A stretch of DNA of 64,000 bases, from contig NZ_VTOK01000001.1 in assembly GCF_009765375.1 (NCBI RefSeq), positions 1 to 64,000 of the forward strand, written 5' to 3'. The position numbers and the translations under genes are program-made. The notes under the pieces were generated by a model. It was not told where the DNA came from and searched no databases. It saw only the letters and a program-made list of their open reading frames with translations. This document shows, piece by piece, positions 26,443-36,155 of this stretch (positions are counted from its first letter, which is position 1; every line of letters starts with the position of its first letter). The DNA comes from Alteribacillus sp. YIM 98480 (GTDB lineage: Bacteria; Bacillota; Bacilli; Bacillales; Marinococcaceae).

Positions 26443-26873
26443 TTTAAGTTTAATATCCCTATTAAATATCAACTTTTTTACATGATGATGAAAAATTGCT
26501 TTCTAGGGGCCATCCTAAAATGAAGGGATGGTCCCTTTGTTTGTTCGTCATGGGTTAGGTTGAAATTATATAGTTAATAATATATGATAAAGTATATGAA
26601 TTGTTAGAATATTATTTAAATGGTTACATTAAGGCTTCGTAAGTTAGGTGAAAGTATTAAAGGGGATAAAAATATTTATGGATTCCACTAATTTTAGATG
26701 CAGATGAAGGGGGATACTTCATGATTAAACAGTTATTTTGTAAACAAAAAAGACTTAAATTAGCTTCAGCAGGAAATAGGTTTTTAGGTTCAAATCAGTG
26801 ATGGAGAAAAAGCAACGTAGTTTCACGCTGCTCTTCGTATAAATGTAAGTCTAAGATATGAATGGAGGAAAAT
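26443..26873 (+). terminator. Intergenic stretch with terminator at 26505-26537
   Basis: AGGGGCCATCC (26505-26515) pairs with GGGATGGTCCCT (26525-26536), followed by TTTGTTTG. The rest is A/T-rich with an ATGAAG/CTTCAT repeat near 26704-26721 and no convincing gene. Confidence 0.6.
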
Positions 26874-29342
26874 ATGAGGAAATTGGTGTGTTTATTAATC
26901 ACTGGACTTATGATGCTTCCCGTGATGGGGGTACAGGCAAAGGATTCATCGTCCTTTAGCCTGCCAGATCAAGAAGATCGTCACGAGGCTGCTGAGAAAT
27001 CTGAGAGCGTAGGTGAAGTGGAGGTCATACGGGACGAGTACGGTGTTCCTCATCTTTATGCTAAAAACAAAGAGGATTTGTATAAGTCATATGGGTACGT
27101 GATGGCGAAGGATCGTCTCTTTCAGTTGGAAATGTTTAAGCGCGGGAATGAAGGAACAGCGTCAGAAATTTTTGGTGAGGAATACTTTCTCAGGGATCAG
27201 CAAAGCAGGCGGGATGGTTATACGGACGCAGAAGTTAAGGATATGATTGCGATCTTGGAACCAAAAACAAGAGAGTTAATTGAACAATTTGCTGACGGAA
27301 TTACAATGTACATACAAGAAGCTCTACAAGCTCCCGACGAGAAGTTATCCAAAGAGTTTCATGACTATAACTTTCTGCCTGAAGATTGGACTGCTGTAGA
27401 TGTGGTGCGCGTCTATATGGCTTCCATGACCTATTTCATGGATAGCCACCAAGAGTTAACAAATGCTGAGATTTTAAAGACATTGGAAAATGAATATGGA
27501 AAAGATCAGGCGAAAAAAATGTTTGATGATTTAATTTGGGAAAACGATCCGAAAGCCCCTACTAGTATCCAAGGCAGTAAAATGAACGCAGACAACAATG
27601 TGATTTCTAGTTCCATGCAGGAGATTTCACCAGGAGTAATACGTGCTGCCGAAGATGTGGAGACAGAAAGAAAAGACTTTGTAGAATCATCAGAAGAGCT
27701 TGGTCTACCTTTAAAAATTGGCAGTAATGCGGCAATTGTAAGCCCTGACAAATCAGCAACAGACAATGCTTTATTATTCAGCGGGCCTCAAGTCGGTTTC
27801 GTTGCGCCTGGGTTTCTGTATGAAGTAGGCTTGCATGCTCCAGGGTTTGATATGGAAGGCTCTGGTTTTATAGGCTACCCTTTCATCATGTTTGGTGCGA
27901 ATAATTTCTTTGCTTTCAGTTCAACGGCAGGTTATGGGAACGTAACCGACATATTTGAAGAACAATTAAATCCGGAAAACCCTCACCAGTACCGTTATAA
28001 TGGTGAGTGGAGGGACATGGAAAAAAGAACGGAAACCTTTTATGTCCAACAAGACAACGGGGAAAAGAAAAAGGTAGAAGAGAGCTTTTATCGTACTGTT
28101 CACGGGCCCGTTGTTAGTATAGACGAGGAAAATAACGTTGCATACAGTAAATCATATTCCTTTCGCGGCACTGAAACGCAAAGTATAGAGGCGTTTATGA
28201 AAGCCAATTGGGCAAAAAATATTCATCAATTTGAAGAGGCAGCTAGTCAATTTACGATGTCTTTAAATTGGTATTATGCCGATAAAAGAGGAAACATAGG
28301 TTACTATCATGTCGGGAAATACCCGAAAAGAAATGATGAAATGGATACAAGATTCCCAACACCAGGAACCGGTGAATATGAGTGGGAAGGTTTCTTGCCA
28401 TTCCATGAAAATCCACAGACCGTCAATCCTGACAGCGGATATGTGGTGAATTGGAATAATAAACCTTCCAAAGACTGGACAAACGGAGAATTAAGCTTTA
28501 ATTGGGGACAAGATAATCGAGTTCAACAGTTTATCAAGGGTATGGAAACAAGAGATGAAGTCACATTGGAGGACTTAAATGAAATCAACTACACAGCTAG
28601 TTTTGCTCAGCTTCGTACCCACTACTTTAAGCCATTATTAATAGAAACACTGGAGAAAAACGAAGATGAACAAGAATACTATTCCTACTTGAAAGAAGAA
28701 CTGGAAAAGTGGAACAACCTAGAAGAGGACGTAAACAAGGATAGGGAGTATGATGCGGGTATTGCTACGTTCTTTAATGAATGGTGGAAGCTTGTTCACG
28801 ATAAAATATTTGAAGCCGAATTGGGACTCATAAATGAATTAACAAAAGAAATCACTGATCATCGTTATGGGGCTACATTAGCTTATAAGGTCCTAAATGA
28901 AGAGGAAACGAATGTGGACTGGGCAGATAAAGATTCTGAAGAAATTATCCTAGAAAGTGCTGACCAGGCTTTTGACAAAATGCAGCAAGAAAAAGGATCG
29001 GCCGTGGAGGATTGGCGTTCTCCAATTCGTACCATGACATTTGGGGAAGAATCTTTAATTGGTGTCCCACATGGGTTAGGGGATGAAACACCAATCATTA
29101 GTATGAATCGAGGCAGCGAAAACCATTATATCGAAATGAAACCCAGGGCTCCACAAGGGTACAATGTCACCCCTCCAGGTCAAATAGGTTTTATCAAAAA
29201 AGATGGAACGCTCAGTCAACATTATAATGATCAACTAGACCTTTATGAAAACTGGGAGTTCAAAAAATATTTATTTAACAGGAAGGATATCCAAAAAGCC
29301 GCTTCTACTACAGAAAAAATAGATGTTCGATCGGAGAATTAA
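26874..29342 (+). CDS. pac: Penicillin G acylase-type Ntn hydrolase, exported precursor
   Basis: It hydrolyses amide bonds of phenylacetyl-type substrates, or degrades acyl-homoserine lactones as some family members do. The precursor has a signal peptide ([20 protein letters not shown], cleavage near AQA-like VQAKD), an alpha chain, a spacer and a beta chain. Ser284 in KIGSNAAIV is the expected autocatalytic nucleophile and beta-chain N-terminus. [32 protein letters not shown] and [12 protein letters not shown] (oxyanion Asn) match E. coli and B. megaterium enzymes. Length 822 is typical. ATG at 26874 is chosen over 26862 because GGAGG lies between them. It stands alone, with no obvious operon partner. 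Confidence 0.9.
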   Translation: MRKLVCLLITGLMMLPVMGVQAKDSSSFSLPDQEDRHEAAEKSESVGEVEVIRDEYGVPHLYAKNKEDLYKSYGYVMAKDRLFQLEMFKRGNEGTASEIFGEEYFLRDQQSRRDGYTDAEVKDMIAILEPKTRELIEQFADGITMYIQEALQAPDEKLSKEFHDYNFLPEDWTAVDVVRVYMASMTYFMDSHQELTNAEILKTLENEYGKDQAKKMFDDLIWENDPKAPTSIQGSKMNADNNVISSSMQEISPGVIRAAEDVETERKDFVESSEELGLPLKIGSNAAIVSPDKSATDNALLFSGPQVGFVAPGFLYEVGLHAPGFDMEGSGFIGYPFIMFGANNFFAFSSTAGYGNVTDIFEEQLNPENPHQYRYNGEWRDMEKRTETFYVQQDNGEKKKVEESFYRTVHGPVVSIDEENNVAYSKSYSFRGTETQSIEAFMKANWAKNIHQFEEAASQFTMSLNWYYADKRGNIGYYHVGKYPKRNDEMDTRFPTPGTGEYEWEGFLPFHENPQTVNPDSGYVVNWNNKPSKDWTNGELSFNWGQDNRVQQFIKGMETRDEVTLEDLNEINYTASFAQLRTHYFKPLLIETLEKNEDEQEYYSYLKEELEKWNNLEEDVNKDREYDAGIATFFNEWWKLVHDKIFEAELGLINELTKEITDHRYGATLAYKVLNEEETNVDWADKDSEEIILESADQAFDKMQQEKGSAVEDWRSPIRTMTFGEESLIGVPHGLGDETPIISMNRGSENHYIEMKPRAPQGYNVTPPGQIGFIKKDGTLSQHYNDQLDLYENWEFKKYLFNRKDIQKAASTTEKIDVRSEN

Positions 29343-29377
29343 AGGTGGTTCTGTATTGTTGGGATGTTTAGTGCAAT

Positions 29378-29473
29378 ACAGCAGCAAAAGCTGCAAAGGA
29401 ACTAACTGGCGGGATCGCTGCATGGAACAAGATGGAGTTTCCAACAGAAACCGTGGAAGGCGTTACGAAATAA
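29378..29473 (+). pseudogene. Rhodanese-like C-terminal fragment
   Basis: The frame TAAKAAKELTGGIAAWNKME continues FPTETVEGVTK and stops. GG-x-x-AW is the end of rhodanese (sulfurtransferase) domains; the catalytic Cys loop is missing, apparently by an internal deletion between KELT and GGIAAW. Confidence 0.55.
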
Positions 29474-29490
29474 AAAAATTGTAGGTAGAT

Positions 29491-29528
29491 GAGAAAACGA
29501 CACTCTGCTAAAGGAGTGTCGTTTTCTC
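29491..29528 (+). terminator. Strong terminator hairpin
   Basis: GAGAAAACGACACTC and GAGTGTCGTTTTCTC form a perfect 15-bp stem with an eight-base loop. It ends transcripts from the acylase side. Confidence 0.85.
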
Positions 29529-29660
29529 TTAGTTATGGCCTTTTATCCCAAAATCTTATTTATGATAACTTTGCATAATGAGTGGTTCTCATTTACGTTA
29601 TACTTAACCGTTTAAGACCTACTTACTTGTCAATGTAATAGTCACATCGTGACTTCTAAT

Positions 29661-30443
29661 TTAATGCGCCATCATCTCATGGGCAATATCATGTCCACCC
29701 ATTTCTGAAGGGTAGTAAGTAGGCCAATTTACCACTTCATCTAATAAAGCTTCGCGGTCGTCACCCCAATACAGGTGGTAGTGATCAGCTTCATTCGGAT
29801 AGATACTATGATCACTAAATTGAATATATTGAGGAAGTCCTTCAGCTTCTTCTTCTAGTTTAAATATGTATCTTACTCCTCTATTTCCCGCATCATAGGT
29901 TAGAATTTCGTAACCATCATAGATATACTCACCAGAAGATTCCTCTCCATTTTTGAAGAAGGTTACAGTATTCTCTTGAATCACGATACGGTTAACATCG
30001 GTTTGGTATCCCTCGTTATAATACTCCTTGTACTCTTCAGCTGTCTTGTCACCTTCATGTTCCGCTTTATGGTCAAACACCTCGTCGAGTGTACCATCCT
30101 GTAGATATGGATATACAGATTGCCAGTCTCCTTCCCAATCGGAGAGGGAACGATCCTTCACTTGGCTGTCTTCAAAATAGCCGTCATAAATTTGTTCTGT
30201 TTCTTCATCGTGTGCATGGCTATGATCGTGCTCATGATTGTGATCGTCTTCCCTTTCATGTGTATGACTTTCTGACGTTTGCTCTTGCGTTTCAGAAGAG
30301 TCTTCTGAAACGGATGAGGATGATGATGATGATGTTTCATTCTCACTTGCCTCATCTTCGGTTGAATCTGATGTCTGGCACCCAACTACTAGCAGTGAAC
30401 TGATAGCTAATATACTTACCCCTTTTGCAAATAAAATTTTCAT
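29661..30443 (-). CDS. zinT: ZinT-family zinc-binding lipoprotein with His-rich linker
   Basis: An extracytoplasmic lipoprotein that captures zinc or cadmium, presumably handing it to an importer. The start is the ATG at 30443 (AAGGAGTG before it). Lipobox LLVVGC with Cys22 is followed by a Ser/Glu linker and a histidine-rich run (HTHEREDDHNHEHDHSHAHD, about residues 60-80). The ZinT (YodA) domain fills the rest: YFEDSQVKDRSLSDWEGDWQ, SVYPYLQDGTLD, and the C-terminal DHYHLYWGDD with conserved ligands, ending in a further HDIAHEMMAH. A perfect Zur box overlaps its promoter, so it should be induced under zinc starvation. No zinc ABC transporter lies adjacent. Confidence 0.9.
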   Translation of the reverse strand: MKILFAKGVSILAISSLLVVGCQTSDSTEDEASENETSSSSSSSVSEDSSETQEQTSESHTHEREDDHNHEHDHSHAHDEETEQIYDGYFEDSQVKDRSLSDWEGDWQSVYPYLQDGTLDEVFDHKAEHEGDKTAEEYKEYYNEGYQTDVNRIVIQENTVTFFKNGEESSGEYIYDGYEILTYDAGNRGVRYIFKLEEEAEGLPQYIQFSDHSIYPNEADHYHLYWGDDREALLDEVVNWPTYYPSEMGGHDIAHEMMAH

Positions 30444-30458
30444 TTGTAACACTCCTTA

Positions 30459-30477
30459 AATCGTAATGATTACGATT
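30459..30477. promoter_or_regulatory. Zur box upstream of zinT
   Basis: The 19-base perfect palindrome AATCGTAATGATTACGATT contains the B. subtilis Zur consensus TCGTAATNATTACGA (30461-30475) without mismatch. It lies 16 bases before the lipoprotein start. Confidence 0.9.
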
Positions 30478-30655
30478 AAATATTATATATGTACTCTGTG
30501 AGAACGTCAATTAAAAATTACCAATTTTTCTTCTCGAATTTGGAGAACATTGGTCTTATTCTTTCTCATTCTTTACAAATCGTCACTATTTTCATGTTCT
30601 TTCTAGCCATAAAAACGTTAAAATAATAATATTCTTGAAGGTTTTGGAGGTATGT

Positions 30656-31015
30656 ATGATTGTACACTACCATCTTGGCGCAATTACTCTAATTATTTTC
30701 CTTTGTATCATTGTCAATCACTTGTACACACGGCAAAAGAATAGAACAGCAGTTATTCTCCACCAAGTGCTTCGTCTCCTGTATTTGTTTGCTGCCCTGA
30801 CTGGTCTTATGCTGCTTGGAATACTGCCCGTGTACTTGGGAGGCTTATTCAAGGCGTTTTTAGGCCTTGGCAGTATTGGATTAATAGAAATTTACTTTAT
30901 TCACAAATTAAAAAACGACGCCCCTAAATACTTACACGTTATTCTTATTGTCATTTTACTTATTACAGTAATTATGGGATTAATGCTCCCTCAAGGTATC
31001 TCCATTTTATCTTAG
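30656..31015 (+). CDS. yisL: YisL-family (DUF1516) membrane protein, 119 aa
   Basis: A small integral membrane protein of unknown role, conserved in Bacillus. Four hydrophobic segments can be seen at about residues 5-25, 37-58, 61-82 and 93-112. IVHYHLGAITLIIFL and LHQVLRLLYLFAALTGLMLL correspond to the opening and second helix of YisL. The ATG at 30656 follows GGAGG by five bases; a TTG at 30635 is less likely. It is transcribed away from zinT with about 200 bp between them, and no shared control is evident. Confidence 0.75.
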   Translation: MIVHYHLGAITLIIFLCIIVNHLYTRQKNRTAVILHQVLRLLYLFAALTGLMLLGILPVYLGGLFKAFLGLGSIGLIEIYFIHKLKNDAPKYLHVILIVILLITVIMGLMLPQGISILS

Positions 31016-31115
31016 AGCCGCTCGTTAAACTGTTTAAAGGCGTACTCATTTCTTTAGAAGTGAGCAGGGAAGGAAAAACCACAGTGAATGGAAAAAATAA
31101 AAAAGTTCTTTAGAT

Positions 31116-31703
31116 GTGAAAGCAAATAAGCAAACATACATAAAGGAAAGGAAGACCAATGACTATTGCTATAGTTCTTGCCGCAATTATTTGTACTCCT
31201 TGCTCCAGCCCGTGATAACCTTAAAGTTAACTGCAGTATTGAATACACGTGCTCTATTTAATCAATCAAATAAACAAGAAATGAATGCCATCATAAATCA
31301 AGCACAACAACTTATAAGTGACGGAAAAGATTTGCTCGTATTAGCAGATAACAGGGAGGAAAGTGTTAAAGAAACAAAAGAAGCGGGTTCTAAATTAGGT
31401 ATGGGTGAGCTGGCTATTAGTAAATTGGTTTCGGCGACCCTCGCTGATATAACCAAAAAAGTAGTAGATCATACTGGTTTAAAAAGGTTAATTATCGCAG
31501 GAGCCGATACATCAGGAACGATTTGCAGGGAATTAGGGATAAAAGGAAACTATGTTTTGAAAGAGATTGAAACAGGATTGCCGTCGGGTCTTGCCATAGG
31601 AAAGGAATTGTTAATTGTTTTGAAATCAGGAAGTTTTGGAGGCGAAGAATTCCTTAGCAAAGCAATTCGTCATTTAAAAGAAATATCAAATGAAGAAAAG
31701 TAA
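31116..31703 (+). pseudogene. Four-carbon acid sugar kinase, C-terminal nucleotide-binding domain only
   Basis: Residues from about 31230 onward match the C-terminal half of the OtnK/DtnK kinase family: QLISDGKDLLVLADNREESV, TGLKRLIIAGADTSGTICRE, LPSGLAIGKELLIVLKSGSF. This part binds ATP. The N-terminal substrate domain (about 250 residues) is absent, and the reading frame upstream is not protein-like, so the kinase should be inactive. The family phosphorylates D-threonate, D-erythronate and related acids. A short frame MTIAIVLAAIICTPCSSP just before it may be part of the lost gene or chance. Confidence 0.75.
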
Positions 31704-31745
31704 CAATAGAATTACTTTTTTCTTATAATCACCCCTCTATAAATA

Positions 31746-31783
31746 AGGAGCATAAACCATGCGAAACATTGGTTTGTGCTCCT
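31746..31783 (+). terminator. 14-bp stem terminator
   Basis: AGGAGCATAAACCA and TGGTTTGTGCTCCT pair with one G-U, followed by CTTT. It lies 43 bases after the kinase fragment. Confidence 0.75.
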
Positions 31784-31845
31784 CTTTAGACATGTGTAGG
31801 TATAGAAGGGTACATAAATCACCAATATAGAAGTAGTGATATAAT

Positions 31846-32746
31846 ATGGAGCTGCTTTTTCAAATCTTATTACAAATTATATTTCCCGTTTTTCTCTTAT
31901 TATTTATTGGTGCTTTCTTACATAGAATCTTTCAATTCGATTTAAGCACTCTTTCAAAAATGTTAACATACATATTTTTGCCGGCTGTGATTTTTTCAAA
32001 CATTTACCAAAATGAAATGGAAGGAGGACTGTTACTACAAGTTGGAGGGTTTTTGGCAGTGCAGTTAGTAATACTTGCTGTCATCGCCCATATCATAGCT
32101 AGACTATTAAAAATGGATCGTAAATTGACCTCTACTTTTAAAAACAGCTTGGTATTAAACAACTCCGGAAACTTTGGTCTGCCTGTCAGTCAATTAGTAT
32201 TTCAAAGCAATCCAATTGGTGCTTCTATTCAAATCATTGTGATGATGTTCCAAAACATTTTGACTTATACATATGGTTTAATGAATGCCGCTTCAGCGAA
32301 ACAAACAGATTTAAGTGCATTAAAGGAACTTTTTAAGACCCCTATTCCTATTTAATCGTTTTGATATTTCTATCCCTTCTTTTATATGGTCCCCTCTTGA
32401 AAATGCAGCAAATGCTTTTCTAGCGTTTGCTCTGCTTACACTTGGAGCACAAGTTGCTTATCCTGCCCTTAAAAACTTCACCTTCATATTTTATCTCAGT
32501 GTGTTGGGGCGGCTTGTTTTTTCACCAATCCTAGCCTTGTCTATATTATTAATACTAGGGATGGATGGCACGATCGCTCAAGCTTTATTTATTGCAAGCT
32601 CTTTCCCAATGTCCCGGAACAGTGCGTTGTTTGCATTAATCTATGACAACTATCCCGATTATGCAGGACAAGGAGTGCTTGTTTCTACCTTGTTCAGCAG
32701 TATCACTGTTACTATTGTGGTTTATTTAGCAGAAGTTATTTTTTAG
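31846..32746 (+). pseudogene. Auxin efflux carrier (AEC) family transporter, frameshifted
   Basis: The first frame (31846-32355) gives helices 1-5 with NSLVLNNSGNFGLPVSQLVF, the usual N-N-x-G-N-x-G-L-P motif. It ends LFKTPIPI and stop. A second frame continues as FDISIPSFIWSPLENAANAF, LTLGAQVAYPALKNF and ends LFSSITVTIVVYLAEVIF (32746). About ten residues are missing at the join along with the frame shift. The family exports or imports small organic acids. If the frame were restored, most of the protein would be present, so decay is recent. Confidence 0.85.
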
Positions 32747-32794
32747 AAGGGCATATTTCCGTTAATGTTTGTAAATTTTAGTACAAAAAGATTG

Positions 32795-32813
32795 CGTTAG
32801 CAACATGCTAACG
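32795..32813. other. Short perfect hairpin
   Basis: CGTTAGCA and TGCTAACG around a three-base loop; there is a further TGCTAAC shortly after. No T tract follows, so a terminator role for the AEC gene is uncertain. Confidence 0.4.
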
Positions 32814-32837
32814 TCTTGCTAACATTGAAGATTATTA

Positions 32838-32935
32838 TTGGAAGCTTCTCATTAGTCGACTAAACTTTTGAGAAGTCTCTTTTTTAATTTTTTTGTTACG
32901 TAATGGTAATCGTTTTTTGGTTGTTTTGTCAGAAA
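32838..32935 (-). pseudogene. Tyrosine integrase C-terminal tail (copy 3)
   Basis: The minus strand reads SDKTTKKRLPLRNKKIKKET then SQKFSRLMRSF. KK-x-K-K-E-T-S-Q-K-F-x-x-L-M matches the end of the other integrase tails. Sequence between the SDKTT box and the tail is scrambled. Confidence 0.65.
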
Positions 32936-33235
32936 GCCCTGCAAAAATTTTTCGCTTAGAACCTTTCGTTTTTGAGGGAGCAATTGATACGGAATTAGTG
33001 GCAGATATGCGATGGATGAAGCAAAAATAGTTACAGCTTTAATAGATAAAGAGAATTTATCCATTGTTTCTAGAAGCTTTTTTTGGGTGGCTGGATATTG
33101 GAATTATTTTTGTATCAATCAAAACCAACCTCGACCACATTTCTCAACCTTCTGCCTTGTATTTTTCCAGAATGTTTGGGAGGAAAAAAATTATGCACTG
33201 TACAAAAAGAAGAAAGATTATGAATTAATTTCATA

Positions 33236-33580
33236 AGTGCTATTTTGATTATCAAAAACGGACATTATATCGATTTTTTCTCCAGGGACGACATTTATTT
33301 TATTTGTCGGACAAAAAAATAAATTTACAATTAAGCGTTGACTTATATGTTTATTTGTCTTACAATTTAAATCATCAAACAAATAAAACAATTTAACAAA
33401 AGAGGACGGATACGACCCATTAGAAGATAAAGGTTGAACTATAAATATAGAAGTCTATGAAATATTTGAAAGCGATACCATCGGTAGATCAAATAATAAT
33501 TTACTGAGGAGTGGTGCTAAAACAGACTTATCCGTCCTCTGAAGAAGAAAGAAAATAAATAATGGAAAGGATTTAGTAGT
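33236..33580 (+). promoter_or_regulatory. Promoter and paired operators of the glucarate operon
   Basis: TTGACT (33338-33343) and TACAAT (33361-33366) have a 17-bp spacer. TTTGTCGGACAAA (33303-33315) is a perfect 6-1-6 palindrome; TTTGTCTTACAAT (33354-33366) is a weaker copy covering the -10, 51 bp away. TTGAAAGCGATACCA (about 33465) is cre-like. The GntR protein encoded at 42.8 kb is the likely ligand-responsive binder. Confidence 0.65.
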
Positions 33581-34504
33581 ATGACGAACAGACAGTCTCC
33601 TACAGGTATATCAGGGTTTCCAGTTTCGCCGTTTGATGAAAACGGAAACATTGATGAAAAAGCATTAACTGTAAATATCGAATTTTTACTTGATGAAGGT
33701 TTAGAATCAATTTTTATTGCTTGCGGTGCCGGTGAATTTCATAATCTCAGCAATCAAGAGTTCGAAAACGTAGTTAAATTAGCCTCTTCTGTTGTAGATG
33801 GCAAAGTGCCGTTTTATACCGGAGTGGGCGGGAATTTAACAGAAGCACTAGAAAAAGCAAAGATTTCAGAAAAATATAGAGCAGATGGATACTTGATCCT
33901 TCCGCCGTACTTGATTGATGGCGAACAAGAAGGGATTTACGAATATTACAGAGCCATCATAACAAGTACCGACTTAAATGCTATTCTCTATCAAAGAGCA
34001 AATGCAGTATTGCAGCTGGAAACATTAAAAAGATTGCTAGAATTCCCACAGGTTGTAGGGTTAAAAGACGGTATTGGAAACATCGAAATGAACATCGAAT
34101 TCACTCAGGAAATTGGTGACCGTCTTGGATGGTTAAATGGTATGCCGATGGCAGAGGTGACGATGCCAGCTTATTTGCCACTAGGGTACAAATGCTATTC
34201 ATCAGCGATTTCTAATTACATTCCGCATATTTCAAGAAAGTTCTACGATGCCCTTCTTAACGATGATAGACAGACCGTAAATGAAATCTATGAAAATGTT
34301 ATTTTGCCTATTAATCGTATTAGAAGAAAAAGAAAAGGATATGCAGTTGCATTAATAAAAGCTGGAATGGAAATTGTCGGTCTTCCAGTAACAAATACGG
34401 TAAGGCCACCTGTTGTACCAGTGGAAAAAGAGCATTATGAAGAATTGAAACAAATTTTAACTCGTGCTCTTGAAAAATATCCATCAAATAAAGTATCTAT
34501 TTAA
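33581..34504 (+). CDS. ycbC: 5-dehydro-4-deoxyglucarate dehydratase
   Basis: It converts 5-keto-4-deoxy-D-glucarate to 2-oxoglutarate semialdehyde, CO2 and water. It is a DapA-like TIM barrel forming a Schiff base through Lys162 ([10 protein letters not shown]), with Tyr137 ([10 protein letters not shown]) as partner. The opening [20 protein letters not shown] and the [17 protein letters not shown] loop are specific for this subgroup and not for dihydrodipicolinate synthases. Length 307 fits. It is the first gene of the glucarate locus and is followed by the enzyme that uses its product after 23 bases. Confidence 0.92.
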   Translation: MTNRQSPTGISGFPVSPFDENGNIDEKALTVNIEFLLDEGLESIFIACGAGEFHNLSNQEFENVVKLASSVVDGKVPFYTGVGGNLTEALEKAKISEKYRADGYLILPPYLIDGEQEGIYEYYRAIITSTDLNAILYQRANAVLQLETLKRLLEFPQVVGLKDGIGNIEMNIEFTQEIGDRLGWLNGMPMAEVTMPAYLPLGYKCYSSAISNYIPHISRKFYDALLNDDRQTVNEIYENVILPINRIRRKRKGYAVALIKAGMEIVGLPVTNTVRPPVVPVEKEHYEELKQILTRALEKYPSNKVSI

Positions 34505-34527
34505 TTCTATATTTGGAGGGATTTATA

Positions 34528-35991
34528 ATGGCAGTTCAAACAGAAACAAGCAGCAAATTCTTGAACTACATAAATGGAGAATGGGTTGCTTCTAACACAA
34601 ATGAGGTAGTGACAAATACGAACCCAGCCAATACAGACGATGTGGTTGGACAAGTGCAAAAATCTTCGAAGGAAGATCTCGAAAAAGCAGTAGCAGCTGC
34701 AAAATCAGCAAAAAAAGAATGGAACAACTTAGCGGGTGCTGCAAGAGGCCAATACCTATTTAAAGCAGCAGACATTCTTGAAAGCCGTATAGAAGACATT
34801 GCAGAATGCATGACAAGGGAAATGGGTAAAACTTTCCCAGAAGCAAAAGGAGAAACAGCTCGTGGTGTAGCTATTCTTCGTTATTACGCAGGAGAAGGCA
34901 TGAGAAAAGTTGGAGATGTTATTCCTTCCACTGACAGTGATGCGTTAATGTTTACAACAAGAGCTCCTTTAGGAGTTGTTGGTGTTATCACTCCTTGGAA
35001 CTTCCCGGTGGCGATTCCGATTTGGAAATCAGCTCCTGCCTTGATTTATGGAAATACGGTAGTTCTAAAACCAGCTTCAGAGGCTGCTGTAACATGTGCG
35101 AAAATCTTCGAATGTTTTGCAGAAGCAGGAATTCCAGCTGGTGTTGTCAATATGGTTACCGGACCAGGATCTGTGATTGGACAAGGACTTGCAGAACATC
35201 CTGACGTAAACGGAATTACTTTTACTGGTTCTAATACAGTAGGTAAGCAAATTGGACAGGCTGCTCTTGCACGCGGTGCAAAGTATCAGCTCGAAATGGG
35301 CGGTAAAAACCCTGTTATTGTTGCAAATGATGCAGACATTGACCTTGCTGTCGAAGCTACCATCAGCGGGGGACTTCGTTCCACTGGCCAAAAATGTACA
35401 GCAACAAGCCGTGTGATCGTACAAAGTGACGTGTATGATAAGTTTAAAGAAAAACTTGTTGCTAAGGTTAAAGAAATTAGTGTAGGTAATGGATTAAACG
35501 ATGGAATCTGGATGGGACCCAGCGCAAGCGAATCACAGCTAAATACAGTACTTTCCTACATTGAAAAAGGAAAAAAAGAAGGTACACTTCTTTGCGGCGG
35601 TAATAGACTCACTGGTGAAGAACATAATAAAGGTTATTTCGTGGAACCAACTGTTTTCGAAGATATCCAATCAGATACAGCTATTGCTCAAGAAGAAATC
35701 TTTGGACCAGTTCTTGCTCTTATGAAAGTAGATACAGTTGAAGATGCTTTAGAACTTGCAAATGACGTAGAGTACGGGTTAAGTGCATCCATCTTCACTA
35801 CAAACATTCAAAAGATGCTTTCCTTCATTAATGAAATGGATGCTGGTCTTGTTCGTATCAATGCTGAAAGTGCTGGTGTGGAACTGCATGCTCCATTTGG
35901 AGGTATGAAACAATCAAGCTCCCATTCCCGTGAACAAGGGGAAGCAGCAAAAGAATTCTTTACCTCTATTAAAACAGTATTTGTTAAATAA
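34528..35991 (+). CDS. ycbD: 2,5-dioxovalerate (alpha-ketoglutarate semialdehyde) dehydrogenase
   Basis: This NAD(P)-dependent aldehyde dehydrogenase makes 2-oxoglutarate, the last step of glucarate/galactarate breakdown. The catalytic Cys290 sits in [10 protein letters not shown] and the general base Glu256 in LEMGGKNPV; the cofactor loop is [12 protein letters not shown] and the front has [13 protein letters not shown]. Start ATG 34528 follows GGAGGG by seven bases; an in-frame TTG at 34513 is inside that site. At 487 residues it matches B. subtilis YcbD (488). The substrate assignment relies on its position between ketodeoxyglucarate dehydratase and the dehydratases that feed it. Confidence 0.9.
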   Translation: MAVQTETSSKFLNYINGEWVASNTNEVVTNTNPANTDDVVGQVQKSSKEDLEKAVAAAKSAKKEWNNLAGAARGQYLFKAADILESRIEDIAECMTREMGKTFPEAKGETARGVAILRYYAGEGMRKVGDVIPSTDSDALMFTTRAPLGVVGVITPWNFPVAIPIWKSAPALIYGNTVVLKPASEAAVTCAKIFECFAEAGIPAGVVNMVTGPGSVIGQGLAEHPDVNGITFTGSNTVGKQIGQAALARGAKYQLEMGGKNPVIVANDADIDLAVEATISGGLRSTGQKCTATSRVIVQSDVYDKFKEKLVAKVKEISVGNGLNDGIWMGPSASESQLNTVLSYIEKGKKEGTLLCGGNRLTGEEHNKGYFVEPTVFEDIQSDTAIAQEEIFGPVLALMKVDTVEDALELANDVEYGLSASIFTTNIQKMLSFINEMDAGLVRINAESAGVELHAPFGGMKQSSSHSREQGEAAKEFFTSIKTVFVK

Positions 35992-36008
35992 GGGGGGACT
36001 TCCCCCTT
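35990..36008 (+). terminator. Weak hairpin after ycbD
   Basis: AAGGGGG pairs with CCCCCTT around a short loop, with no long T tract. It may reduce read-through into the transporter genes. A cre-like TGAAAGCGTTTTTT lies at about 36056-36069. Confidence 0.45.
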
Positions 36009-36155
36009 TCATCTAAGTTATTATATGAAAGGGAGGTTATATAAAAAATCCATTGATGAAAGCGTTTTTTTATGGGGTTTTATTAACTATTTCATAATTT
36101 TTGCAAAAATGTAAGGGTTGTCATTTTAATAATAGGAAGAAGAAGAGGTGTTGAT

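Noticed and set aside
33012-33236. 74-codon plus-strand frame before the aldarate operon
   Set aside because: Low-complexity A/T-rich sequence without start signals; opposite an integrase remnant.
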